32,553 nucleotides of DNA from Phocaeicola paurosaccharolyticus JCM 15092 (GCF_000613805.1 NZ_BAJR01000037.1:1-32553); one strand, 5' to 3'. Counted from the first letter of the stretch, positions 9,484 to 17,508 are shown. The notes: generated by a model not told the origin, from the letters alone. Made by a program: numbers and translations.

Positions 9484-9624
9484 TTATGCATTTGCATGTT
9501 GGCTTCTTAATTTGTTTAGCTTTATTTGTAAAGCCTGGCACTCAGCACCTTTTCTCATTGATTTATATCTTCTCAATTGGTACTGTAACATCTCAATAGT
9601 TGAATTTGTCTTTTTTGTTTCCAT
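9484..9624 (-). CDS. Small basic protein, 46 residues, function unknown
   Basis: I start this at the ATG at 9624 (METKKTNSTIEMLQYQLRRY). The longer frame back to 9690 would run across a good -7 element at 9688-9695, so the extra residues are unlikely to be translated. The protein is predicted to be largely helical and strongly basic (many Lys/Arg), with no membrane segment and no cysteine pair beyond a single Cys. That fits a small nucleic-acid- or ribosome-associated protein, but this is only a guess from composition. It stands alone between the glucokinase terminator and a long gene-free region. Confidence 0.6.
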   Translation of the reverse strand: METKKTNSTIEMLQYQLRRYKSMRKGAECQALQIKLNKLRSQHANA

Positions 9625-9687
9625 AATTACATCTTTTTGTGTCCTTCCGTTTGAAGAACGATTTTTACTTTTCTTTCTTTTACGATA

Positions 9688-9695
9688 CAAAGATA
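9688..9695 (-). promoter_or_regulatory. -7 element for the 46-residue protein gene
   Basis: The complement reads TATCTTTG, an exact TAnnTTTG match. I see no clear TTTG 19-20 bases upstream. It would give a leader of about 55 bases ahead of the ATG at 9624. Confidence 0.4.
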
Positions 9696-9896
9696 GCTAT
9701 TATTTGAGAAAATATGTTTTCTAACATATAAAATAAGTGTATATTTAACTTAAGTAAACAATTTGATTATATATTTAAACTTTATTACGAAATGGTTTTG
9801 TAATATATCCGTACAAATCCCGATTTAACAAAATATTAAATATTAGAACGCCAAAGATTAATATATGTTATTTAGCATGATTTTTTTGCTAGTTTA

Positions 9897-9927
9897 TTTG
9901 TATGTATTAAAAATGTCCGTATATTTG
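9897..9927 (+). promoter_or_regulatory. Strong promoter in a gene-free region
   Basis: TTTG at 9897-9900 and TATATTTG at 9920-9927 with a 19-base spacer match the Bacteroidetes consensus perfectly. No open frame follows, only a terminator hairpin about 45 bases downstream. Confidence 0.65.
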
Positions 9928-9931
9928 TAGT

Positions 9932-9995
9932 GTGTTTTTCATAGTATTAGATTTAAGGTTAACAAAGGTTGGGTCAAGGCGTTGACCCTTTTTTT
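9932..9995 (+). ncRNA. Candidate small RNA of about 60 nucleotides
   Basis: Transcription from the promoter at 9897-9927 should begin near 9932. A hairpin (GGGTCAA 9971-9977, loop GGCG, TTGACCC 9982-9988) followed by seven T residues (9989-9995) is a textbook intrinsic terminator. The stretch between has no start codon with a useful frame. It could be a stand-alone small RNA. It could also be the remnant leader of a lost gene, since the decayed coding trace downstream is on the same strand. Confidence 0.5.
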
Positions 9996-10084
9996 ATGCC
10001 CATAAGTTTCGAGCATCAAAAAGATAGAGTAAACTTCAAAAGAAAGCACTTGTGACAAGCTTATTTCCCCTAATTATAATTTCA

Positions 10085-10374
10085 AAGTAATTTTACTAAG
10101 ATATCAAATGTAGGTGTATACATAGTACAAAATGTTCCTCATGGAGAACTTCACTACTTAACATACAGATAAATGTGTTAGAGAAAGTGTCCATCAAAAT
10201 ATTTCTTTGAAAAGAAGTGAAGATATAGGAATTATCCTGGAACAGTATTCGAGAGCAAAGGCTTAAAATAATCTTATAGAGATATAATTCGGCGGTTATG
10301 TAGTAATGAACAATGCTGAAATGATGAATTCTGAAATGAATAATGTTGAAATTAATTCTGCTGCTAAGTGACAA
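10085..10374 (+). pseudogene. Possible decayed coding sequence, unidentified
   Basis: One plus-strand frame from about 10131 reads protein-like sequence interrupted by stops, for example RSEDIGIILEQYSRAKA, stop, NNLIEI, stop, FGGYVVMNNAEMMNSEMNN, ending at a TGA at 10369-10371. An overlapping frame just upstream reads NVGVYIVQNVPHGELHYLTYR. I recognise no family. The mixture of order and three TAA stops suggests a relic, but AT-rich spacer can mimic this. Confidence 0.25.
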
Positions 10375-10431
10375 TAATGAAATGTGAAGGAATCTATAAC
10401 CGAATATATTAAGGAATTAGTAAAAGTAACC

Positions 10432-10464
10432 CCGAAAGCATAAATTAATATGCTTCCGGAGTTT
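10432..10464 (-). terminator. Hairpin terminator after the GH115 gene
   Basis: An imperfect stem pairs CCCCGAAAGCATA with TATGCTTCCGGAG around an AATTAA loop, about 40 bases beyond the GH115 stop codon. The minus-strand tail is only moderately T-rich. Confidence 0.55.
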
Positions 10465-10502
10465 GTTTATGAAATACCTATTGTTGAACTTTTATTTGCT
10501 GA

Positions 10503-13095
10503 TTATTTTCGTTTGCATGGCGACTCATTCATGAAAAGATATGAATTTCTGTAACCACCATAGTCTACAACTATCTTCTCTAAAACGACTCCAGGATCAA
10601 GTGGTCTGAAAGTGAGGGTATGCATTCCATCATTTGATGCAGGAAGAGTGAACTCAACCTCTTTCTCAATAACACGACGTGCGACTGTAGGATATAATAT
10701 TCTGTATACATTTTCAGGATTTTCGTTGAGGTCGTGGTTGAAGTTTACTACACTATCTTTTCCTCCCTGGAAGCCTACTGCGTACTTATGTCCCTTAATA
10801 TTGCTGAATGCAAGAGTCGATTTAACTACTATACGTACTTTCACACTCTTAACATCAGTAGGCAACTGCATCTTATATGAAAGGAATGCATTGGTCTGTT
10901 CGTTAACAGGTTTAATATATGGCATCAGAGCTATTCCACTCAAAGTTCTTCCCATATCAGGAATTATAGTCCATTTCATATCAGCTGGAGCCTGTTTGTC
11001 AAAGAAATGTTCAGCTTCAATAGATACATATCCATTGCTATGGTTGAATACATATCCTCCTTCAGCACTCTTTACATCTTCAATTCTGGATACTTTTGGC
11101 ATAATGTCGCGAGGGAAATTATCATTCCAAGTGCGATAACCTATATGTTTCTGCGTCATCATACCTTTCCATTTACCATTTGACATAACATTATTGTAGT
11201 CATCGCAAAGAGCCTTATCTCTTGCAAATGTCTGTTCCACCTTATCAGCAAAAGTTTGCCTGAGGATTTCCTTCACTAAATAGCTTCTTATTCATAGCTT
11301 GAGCATAGTACATTTCGTAAATGTTTGCCATAGCTTGAACTGGGAATAGGATAAGTTGCTTATATGCATCTTTATATTGAGTATCGAGAGTAATATATTG
11401 TCTCAATGCCTCTGCTTCAAGTTTTATAAACTCATCGCTGACCTGTTTCCATTCACCTGTCTCCAGATTGTATGTCTCAGCGTCAAGCATCTCAGCTGTA
11501 ACACGTCCGGCATATTTGCTGTAAAGGTTAAGTATCCTAGCTGCTTCTTTACCATCTTTCTCTCCGAATATATTATTACAGAAAGATATGGTGTGTTTTT
11601 TCAAGTTTTCAGCATTGTATTTTTTAGGACTCCATGCCATATCAAGGAAAAGATTTATAGGATATTCCATAGGTTTCAAATCACCTACGTTAAGTACCCA
11701 TAATTTATCTACTCCATAGCTATATGTTAGCTGCATTTGCTCCCATAAGTTCTGGACAGGAGTAATGTTAAGCCACTTACTGTTTCTTGGGGCGCCTACA
11801 TAGTCTACATGGTAGTACATTCCCCATCCTCCTGAACGTTTGCGTTCCTGAGCATTTGGAAGTCTGCGTACATTGCCCCAATTGTCATCACTTAACAATA
11901 TAATAACATCATCAGGAACTCTTAATCCCATATCGTAGAAACGTTGAACCTCCTTATATAGTGCCCATACCTGCTGTCTCTTCTCAGGAGCTTTACCTGT
12001 TGCATCTTTAATAATCTTTCTTTGGTTCTTGATTATTCTCTCGAGAAGACGAAGATTATCCTCATCTTTAGGTACATATTTGTCATCCTGACCTTCTTGG
12101 CCCCCCAAAGCTGTATCTCCATCTCCACGCATACCTATAGTAACAAGGTCTTCATTGTTGACAGAACGTTCAATACCCTCCTTGAAGAAGCGGTCTATTA
12201 CAGCTTGGTTGGTGTTATAATCCCATACGCCATACTCTTTTCTTTTTCTAGCCCACTCCTGATGGTTACGTGCCATAGGCTCATGATGTGAAGTTCCCAT
12301 TATTATACCCATGTTGTCGGCTGTGAGGCTGTTTACAGGGTCATCTGCATAGAACGACCAACTCCACATTGCAGGCCATAGGAAGTTTGCACGAAGGCGT
12401 AATAATAGTTCAAAAACTCGTGCGTAAAAACGGTGATCACCATAATCTGTGCCGTAGGTATTTTTTACCCATCCTGTAAGGCAAGGTGCCTCGTCGTTGA
12501 GGAATATTCCTCTATATCTCACAGCCGGCTCACCTGCTGTATAGCTACCACGAATAATAGAGATGTTATTACTCTTGACAACAGGAACGTCAGCCCAGTC
12601 GTACCAAGGTGATACTCCAATCTGTTCCGACAACTCATATATACCATAAACTGTACCTCTACGGTCACTGCCGGCTATAACCAGTGCTTCATCAACACCA
12701 TCGAATGGATTTTTAACCATTGTCATGATGTACATCTCATTTTTTCCCTTCAGTGAAGAGATATCAAGTTTCTTTGCTTTTGCGAGCTGAGATATATAAC
12801 TGCTTTTTTGTGAACCTATGATGATCAAGCTTTTACTACCATCAGGTTTTTCCAAGATCTTAGCAGATTTACCGCATACACGTTCGAAATCCTTAGATAG
12901 GTTTTCTGCAGCAATGTTTACTGCAATATTATCAGATTTGTCCACAAGAAGTGGTAAGGGTCTGTTGGCATCAATGATAGTAAAACGCTCAGATGAGATC
13001 TGTTGGAAAGTGATGCCTTTATTATCTATTGCAAGTGCATTTAAAAAAGCAACCATGCAAAAGAATAATAGGTAATTGATTCTTTTTTTCAGCAT
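10503..13095 (-). pseudogene. GH115 xylan alpha-glucuronidase, one indel
   Basis: Glycoside hydrolase family 115 enzymes remove (4-O-methyl-)glucuronic acid side chains from xylan, usually in the periplasm or at the cell surface. Start chosen at 13095 (MLKKRINYLLFFCMVAFL), which gives a clean signal peptide; the frame extends to 13146 without a signal-like start. Family landmarks include GIFLNDEAPCLTGWV, LLRLRANFLWPAMWSWSF, GIIMGTSHHEPMARN, TIGMRGDGDTALGG and GGWGMYYHVDYVGAPRNSKWLN. The C-terminal part (10503-11276) is the family's beta-sandwich region. An extra T in a run of four (minus strand, 11250-11253) ends the first frame after QANFC; removing it gives QANFADKVEQTF and 863 residues in one frame, the normal length. 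It stands alone, without SusC/SusD or other hydrolase neighbours. Confidence 0.88.
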
Positions 13096-13150
13096 ATTAT
13101 TTTTAAGTTTAAAAAGTTGTTGTTTTATAGTGTGCCAAAGCTGCACTTAA

Positions 13151-13158
13151 CAAAAGTA
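13151..13158 (-). promoter_or_regulatory. -7 element for the GH115 gene
   Basis: The complement reads TACTTTTG, an exact TAnnTTTG match, 56 bases before the start at 13095. The -33 region is weak. Positions 13159-13377 are gene-free; I see nothing else in them. Confidence 0.4.
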
Positions 13159-13377
13159 ATAATTAACTATCATTCTAAACTTTATCTATGTTTCTAAAAT
13201 ATTATCTTACGTTAATACATATATACTTTACGTATCATTTTCTCTCTCTTATGTTACACGTTTACTTTTTGGGTATATTCTGAGTAATATATGTGTTGTT
13301 CCCTCAGTCTTTTTTGCTTACCAAAAAGGGAGTATGTTACATGAAAAGTGATGTAAGTTTTTGAAGAAATAATAATT

Positions 13378-13420
13378 ATCCCTCTAAAAATGTTACTATA
13401 TAAGGCATCTTTAGAGGGAT
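13378..13420 (-). terminator. Terminator of the aromatic amino acid operon
   Basis: ATCCCTCTAAA(AATG) at 13378-13392 pairs with (CATC)TTTAGAGGGAT at 13406-13420, forming a stem of about 14 base pairs roughly 25 bases beyond the tyrA stop codon. Confidence 0.65.
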
Positions 13421-13444
13421 ACTATATTTGAAAAAGAACTATGA

Positions 13445-14221
13445 TTACTTGCTAATATTATTTCTGATTTTACTTAGGTAAGAATGCATTCTGTCTGCAT
13501 CCTTGTTGCTGATTATATCAAGCAAATCATTAAGCTCTGTTCTGATCTTTTCAACTTGAGCAGGCGTGCGTGGGTTGAATAGAATTTCTTGTAGCAGATA
13601 ATCATCTTCATTGAGTACACCCTTTGCTATAGACATATGTCTTTTGAATGTAGTACCGGGAGCGTCCTGATGTTCCATGATTGCTGCGAAGACAAATGTA
13701 GAGACGAATGGTATTGAAAGCGAATATGCTACAGTTGTATCATGCTCATCAAAAGTATATTCAAAAATATTCAAGCCAAGTTCCTGGTAAAGATCCTTGA
13801 AGAATATCTTCCCAAGATGGTCACCCTCATTGATTATTATAGCATTTTCTGTGCTTAGTTGGTCAAGGTTTGCAAATGTAGGGCCGAACATAGGGTGAGT
13901 AGAGACATATCTGAATCCAGACTTTTTATAGAATTCCTGAATGCCGGTCTTTACGGAAGCTATATCGCTAATGATACACTCCTTTGGCAATACAGGCAGT
14001 ATTTTATTGAATGCATCAATAGTGTATTTCACTGTTGCTGCATTGATAACCAATTCTGGCTGGAATTCCTTTATCTCATCAAGAGAGGTAAAGCGATATG
14101 TATTGTATACAAATCTCAGACGTTTAGGATCTACATCATAAACTGCTGTCTCATGTTTGAAACTCAAGACATCTGTAAAGAAGGAGCCCATTTTGCCTGC
14201 TCCCAAAATAAGAATTCTCAT
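13445..14221 (-). CDS. tyrA: Prephenate dehydrogenase (TyrA)
   Basis: This 258-residue enzyme oxidatively decarboxylates prephenate to 4-hydroxyphenylpyruvate, the tyrosine branch. It has an N-terminal Rossmann fold with the nucleotide motif LGAGKMGSFF (residues 5-14) and an acidic residue after the second strand (VYDVDP) that favours NAD. SDIASVK and STHPMFGPT are the substrate-site motifs of the TyrA family (the His of HPMFGP is the conserved catalytic one). The C-terminal helical region begins around residue 160. It has no ACT or chorismate mutase domain. It is the last gene of the operon, starting 10 bases after the DAHP synthase gene. Confidence 0.92.
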   Translation of the reverse strand: MRILILGAGKMGSFFTDVLSFKHETAVYDVDPKRLRFVYNTYRFTSLDEIKEFQPELVINAATVKYTIDAFNKILPVLPKECIISDIASVKTGIQEFYKKSGFRYVSTHPMFGPTFANLDQLSTENAIIINEGDHLGKIFFKDLYQELGLNIFEYTFDEHDTTVAYSLSIPFVSTFVFAAIMEHQDAPGTTFKRHMSIAKGVLNEDDYLLQEILFNPRTPAQVEKIRTELNDLLDIISNKDADRMHSYLSKIRNNISK

Positions 14222-14231
14222 CTCTCTAATT

Positions 14232-15299
14232 TTATTTGTTAATTATCTCCATCTGTTGACGAACACTCTCTTCGTGTATAGCCTCGAACACATGTTTGAT
14301 GAAATCTGAATCCATACCGCACAGAGCACCTTGAGCGCCTCTCTTATCAAGAATCTCGTTGTATCTGACTGTCTGAAGGATTGTCATGTCATGCTCTTTC
14401 TTGAATGTACCGATCTCACGACATATTCTCATTCTTTTTGATAAAATCTCAATGATATTGTTATCACACTCATCAATCTGATTTCTTAGTTCATTAAGAT
14501 TCTCAGTTGTCTGTGCATCTTTTCTTATCACAAGTAAGTTAAGAATATAGCTCAACACATCCGGAGTTACTTGTTGAGAAGCATCACTCCATGCTGCATC
14601 AGGGTTACAATGGCTCTCCACCAATATTCCATCGAAACCAAGGTCCATAGCCTGTTGGCAAAGTGGAGCTATCAGTTCTCGCTTACCACCTATATGACTT
14701 GGGTCACAGAAGATAGGAAGATCTGGAATACGTCTTCTCAGTTCAATAGGTATATGCCATTGTGGAAGGTTGCGGTATATCTTTTTATCGTAAGAAGAGA
14801 AACCTCTATGTATTGCGCCAAGTCTTTTTAGTCCGGCACCATTTATTCTTTCAAGAGCACCTATCCATAGCTCAAGATCCGGGTTGACCGGGTTCTTTAC
14901 AAGTACTGGTATGTCTACTCCTTTAAGAGCATCTGCTATTTCTTGAACGGCAAAAGGATTTGCAGTTGTTCTGGCACCTACCCAAAGAATGTCAATACCT
15001 GCTTTCAGGCACTCGTATACATGTTTTGCTGTTGCCACCTCAGTAGAAACAAGCATTCCAGTTTCTTCTTTAACTCTTTTCAGCCAAGGGAGGCCATCTA
15101 CTCCAACACCTTCGAATCCTCCAGGTTTTGTTCTAGGTTTCCAAATACCTGCTCTGAATATTTTTATTCCTTTGCCTGCAAGTTGAGTTGCAGAGGTCAT
15201 AACTTGTTCTTCTGTCTCTGCACTACATGGGCCTGCAATGATTACAGGTCGTTTGCTCTCAACTCCAGTAAGCGCTAATGGTTTTAAATCTAGTTCCAT
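14232..15299 (-). CDS. DAHP synthase fused to chorismate mutase
   Basis: This 355-residue bifunctional enzyme has two domains. Residues 1-255 are a type I-beta (KDO8P-synthase-like) DAHP synthase, which condenses phosphoenolpyruvate and erythrose-4-phosphate and so feeds the shikimate pathway. Its motifs are IIAGPCSAE, FRAGIWKPRTKPGGFEG, LWVGARTTANPF, LVKNPVNPDLELWIGALER and PIFCDPSHIGGKRE. Residues 270-355 are an AroQ-type chorismate mutase (LRNQIDECDNNIIEILSKRM, then EIGTFKKE), which makes prephenate for its operon partners PheA and TyrA. C-terminal AroQ fusions of this kind can confer prephenate feedback; that control is inferred here. It is 12 bases from the aminotransferase gene. Confidence 0.93.
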   Translation of the reverse strand: MELDLKPLALTGVESKRPVIIAGPCSAETEEQVMTSATQLAGKGIKIFRAGIWKPRTKPGGFEGVGVDGLPWLKRVKEETGMLVSTEVATAKHVYECLKAGIDILWVGARTTANPFAVQEIADALKGVDIPVLVKNPVNPDLELWIGALERINGAGLKRLGAIHRGFSSYDKKIYRNLPQWHIPIELRRRIPDLPIFCDPSHIGGKRELIAPLCQQAMDLGFDGILVESHCNPDAAWSDASQQVTPDVLSYILNLLVIRKDAQTTENLNELRNQIDECDNNIIEILSKRMRICREIGTFKKEHDMTILQTVRYNEILDKRGAQGALCGMDSDFIKHVFEAIHEESVRQQMEIINK

Positions 15300-15311
15300 G
15301 ACTATATGTTT

Positions 15312-16496
15312 TTATTTGTTTTTCTTTATTCTTTCTAGTGCCTTCTCCAATAGTTCTTCTTTAGCACATAGCGATATACGTATATATCTTTTTCCGTTGC
15401 TTCCGAAGATGAATCCAGGAGTTATAAATACTCTCGACTGATGAAGAACCTTTTCAGTTAGCTCCTCAACGTCATTATATTTCTCTGGAATCTTTCCCCA
15501 AAGGAACATGCCGACTTGATTCTTGTCGAAAGTGCAACCAAGTTCTTTCATAATCTCCTCTGCATAAGAGCGACGTCGACTATATACATTTATGTTAGCC
15601 TCTTCGTGCCATTCATCACTGTTTTCGTAAGCTTTTGCAGCGGCAAGCTGTATTGGGCGGAAAGTACCACTATCGATGTTGCTCTTTACCTTAAGTATCC
15701 ACTGAATGAATGTAGAATTTGTCGCAATCATTCCTACTCTCCATCCTGGCATATTATGGCTCTTACTCATTGAGTTGAATTCTATACAGCAATCTTTTGC
15801 TCCTTTGATACTCAAGAGACTTAATGGTTTCTTGTTAAGTATAAAACTGTATGGGTTGTCATTGACAATAACAATATTGTGTCTCAAGGCAAATTCAACC
15901 AACTTTTCGTAAAGTTCTACTGTGGCATTTGCTCCTGTGGGCATATTAGGATAGTTGGTCCACATAAGTTTTACCCGCGATAGATCCATCTTCTCCAACT
16001 CATCAAAATCGGGCTGCCAGTTATTGTCTTCACGTAAGTTATAGTTTACGATGTCGCTTCCTAATATTTTATTAAGAGATGTATAGGTAGGGTAGCCTGG
16101 GTTTGGAACTAATACCTGATCTCCTGGGTTGACAAAAGTAAGTGTCACATGCAATATGCCCTCTTTAGAACCAATAAGTGGTTGTATCTCTGTGTCTGGA
16201 TTTAAATCTACATTATACCACCTTTTATACCAGTTGGACATAGCTTTACGTAACTCAGGTATTCCCACTGTAGGCTGATATCCATGAACATCAGGACGGC
16301 GTGCATTCTCACATAGTGTGTTAAGAGTCTCTTCCGAAGGAGGCATATCAGGGCTTCCTATACCTAGACTGATAACATCCATTCCTTGTGCATTCATCTG
16401 TGCTACCTCTTTTAGTTTCTTACTGAAGTAGTATTCACTGACGTTGGCAATTCTTTCGGCTGGTTTAATATTATATTTTAGATTTTCCTTCTGCAT
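15312..16496 (-). CDS. Class I/II PLP aminotransferase of the aromatic operon
   Basis: This 394-residue fold-type I aminotransferase has Lys245 as the PLP lysine (SMSKSHNMPGWRVG). Other conserved sites are the N-terminal SLGIGSPDMPPSE, GYQPTVGIPELR, LVPNPGYPTY, the WTNYPNMPTGA motif with the Asn that contacts PLP, and NDNPYS. It resembles the DapL/aspartate-aminotransferase-like group. Lying between pheA and the DAHP synthase gene, it most likely performs the last step (phenylpyruvate and 4-hydroxyphenylpyruvate to Phe and Tyr) or acts on prephenate. Which of these is right cannot be read from sequence. The start overlaps the pheA end by 26 bases; no later ATG gives a complete N-terminus. Confidence 0.85.
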   Translation of the reverse strand: MQKENLKYNIKPAERIANVSEYYFSKKLKEVAQMNAQGMDVISLGIGSPDMPPSEETLNTLCENARRPDVHGYQPTVGIPELRKAMSNWYKRWYNVDLNPDTEIQPLIGSKEGILHVTLTFVNPGDQVLVPNPGYPTYTSLNKILGSDIVNYNLREDNNWQPDFDELEKMDLSRVKLMWTNYPNMPTGANATVELYEKLVEFALRHNIVIVNDNPYSFILNKKPLSLLSIKGAKDCCIEFNSMSKSHNMPGWRVGMIATNSTFIQWILKVKSNIDSGTFRPIQLAAAKAYENSDEWHEEANINVYSRRRSYAEEIMKELGCTFDKNQVGMFLWGKIPEKYNDVEELTEKVLHQSRVFITPGFIFGSNGKRYIRISLCAKEELLEKALERIKKNK

Positions 16497-17313
16497 ACTC
16501 GCCTAATATATTTAGTTCTTTTGTTAATGGTCTTACTGCATCAATAGACTGTTTATATCTAAGATAGTCACTATATATAACATCTACGTAAAACATATAC
16601 TCCCATTCACGTCCTATGATTGGTAATGACTGTATTTTAGTGAGACTTATGTTATAGAATGAAAAGATAGAGAGGACTTGAGAAAGACTGCCTTCTGTAT
16701 GAGGTAGAGAGAATACAATGTTGGATTTGTTAGACTTGTTGTTTTGACGTAGTTCATCAGCTTTCCATGGGTCGGTGACAACGAGAAAACGAGTGAAGTT
16801 ATGTTTGTTTGTCTCTATTCCCTCCTGAAGTACTTTCATATTGTATAGGTCGGCTGCATAGTGTGAGCATATTGCTGCGTGGCCTCTGAGGTTTTCTTCT
16901 TTGATAGCTTGTGCACTTCCAGCAGTATCATCGGTCTCTACAATTTTTACTTTAGGAAACTGCTGTAAGAATTCTCTGCATTGTGCCAGTGCCACCGGGT
17001 GAGAATTAACCTCGGTTATATTCTCTATATTGTCTTCAGGCAAACAAACGAAGCTATGTTTTATTCTTAGCTTATGCTCTCCAACAATTGTGGTACCACT
17101 TTCACGAAGTAGATTATAGTTGTGCAGAAGGCTCCCGGCTATAGTATTCTCTATAGCAAGCATGCCAATAACATTGCTATCTTCTTTTATCTTGGCAAAA
17201 ATTTCTTCAAAGGTGGTGCAACATATCAATTCTATCTCCTCATTCTCGAAGAACTGATGTGCGGCTATATCGTGATACGAACCAAGTACTCCTTGTATTG
17301 CTACTCTTTTCAT
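16471..17313 (-). CDS. pheA: Prephenate dehydratase (PheA) with ACT domain
   Basis: This 280-residue enzyme decarboxylates and dehydrates prephenate to phenylpyruvate. The dehydratase domain (about residues 1-185) starts with VAIQGVLGSYHDIAA and contains the NSHPVALAQC and NFTRF motifs (the TRF threonine is catalytic in this family). The C-terminal ACT domain (about 195-275) normally binds phenylalanine for feedback inhibition. Here the two Phe-binding motifs differ from the classical ones: GSLSQVL (208-214) in place of GALV, and KIQSLP (226-231) in place of ESRP. First gene of the operon; expression should pass through the attenuator just upstream. Confidence 0.93.
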   Translation of the reverse strand: MKRVAIQGVLGSYHDIAAHQFFENEEIELICCTTFEEIFAKIKEDSNVIGMLAIENTIAGSLLHNYNLLRESGTTIVGEHKLRIKHSFVCLPEDNIENITEVNSHPVALAQCREFLQQFPKVKIVETDDTAGSAQAIKEENLRGHAAICSHYAADLYNMKVLQEGIETNKHNFTRFLVVTDPWKADELRQNNKSNKSNIVFSLPHTEGSLSQVLSIFSFYNISLTKIQSLPIIGREWEYMFYVDVIYSDYLRYKQSIDAVRPLTKELNILGEYAEGKSKI

Positions 17314-17327
17314 GAATATATTATATT

Positions 17328-17362
17328 AAAAAAATCCCACTTCATGTCTTGAAGCGGGATTT
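17328..17362 (-). terminator. Attenuator terminator (3:4 stem) in the pheA leader
   Basis: On the minus strand AAATCCCGCTTCA (complement of 17350-17362) pairs with TGAAGTGGGATTT (complement of 17332-17344). The stem is 13 base pairs with one G-U pair, the loop is 5 bases, and the tail ends in a run of U (17334 down to 17328). It ends 14 bases before the pheA start codon and after the operon promoter, so it must be read through for the operon to be expressed. Confidence 0.88.
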
Positions 17363-17441
17363 CGTTGTTATTTTATTTCTTAAAAATTCTATTTTAACGT
17401 ACACATACAAACTCCCGCTTCACTTTGTTGCTAAAGTAAAA
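17351..17441 (-). promoter_or_regulatory. Pause hairpin and antiterminator of the pheA attenuator
   Basis: In minus-strand order, segment 1 is UUUUACUUU (17441-17433). Segment 2 has two overlapping parts, AAAGUGAAG (17426-17418) and GAAGCGGGA (17421-17413). Segment 3 is UCCCGCUUC (17359-17351). Segments 1 and 2 can pair (9 pairs, two G-U). Segments 2 and 3 can pair perfectly over 9 bases, which consumes the left arm of the terminator. Segment 1 lies over the Tyr/Phe codons of the leader peptide (codons 14-16) and segment 2 over codons 19-23. A ribosome stalled in the aromatic run would therefore mask segment 1 and free segment 2 to form the antiterminator. Confidence 0.82.
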
Positions 17442-17480
17442 GTAATAAAAGAAGAAGTATGTATTATACAATGATTTCAT
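17394..17480 (-). CDS. Phe/Tyr leader peptide of the pheA operon, 28 residues
   Basis: The ATG at 17480 opens a 28-codon frame that begins MKSLYNTYFFFYYFYF, continues SNKVKREFVCVR and ends with TAA at 17394-17396. Residues 8-16 are nine consecutive aromatic residues (5 Phe, 4 Tyr), and there is another Tyr at residue 5 and a Phe at 24. The frame lies between the operon promoter and the terminator, and its codons overlap the alternative RNA segments. That is the classical arrangement of ribosome-mediated attenuation (as in enterobacterial pheA). The mixture of Phe and Tyr codons, in both TTT/TTC and TAT/TAC, suggests that shortage of either charged tRNA would relieve termination. Too short for routine gene calling. 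Confidence 0.88.
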   Translation of the reverse strand: MKSLYNTYFFFYYFYFSNKVKREFVCVR

Positions 17481-17508
17481 TTTGCTCTTTTTATTAATGA
17501 TTTCGCTG

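Noticed and set aside
9932..9995. tRNA, 6S RNA or riboswitch in the short transcript
   Set aside because: It is too short and lacks a cloverleaf, the long 6S stem or any aptamer pattern I recognise.
10612..11139. 175-codon plus-strand frame opposite the GH115 C-terminal part
   Set aside because: It is the complement of a well-recognised gene; its residues show no domain, and no promoter or start context supports it.
11356..11703. 115-codon plus-strand frame opposite GH115
   Set aside because: Shadow of the real gene on the other strand, with Cys/Phe-rich nonsense composition.
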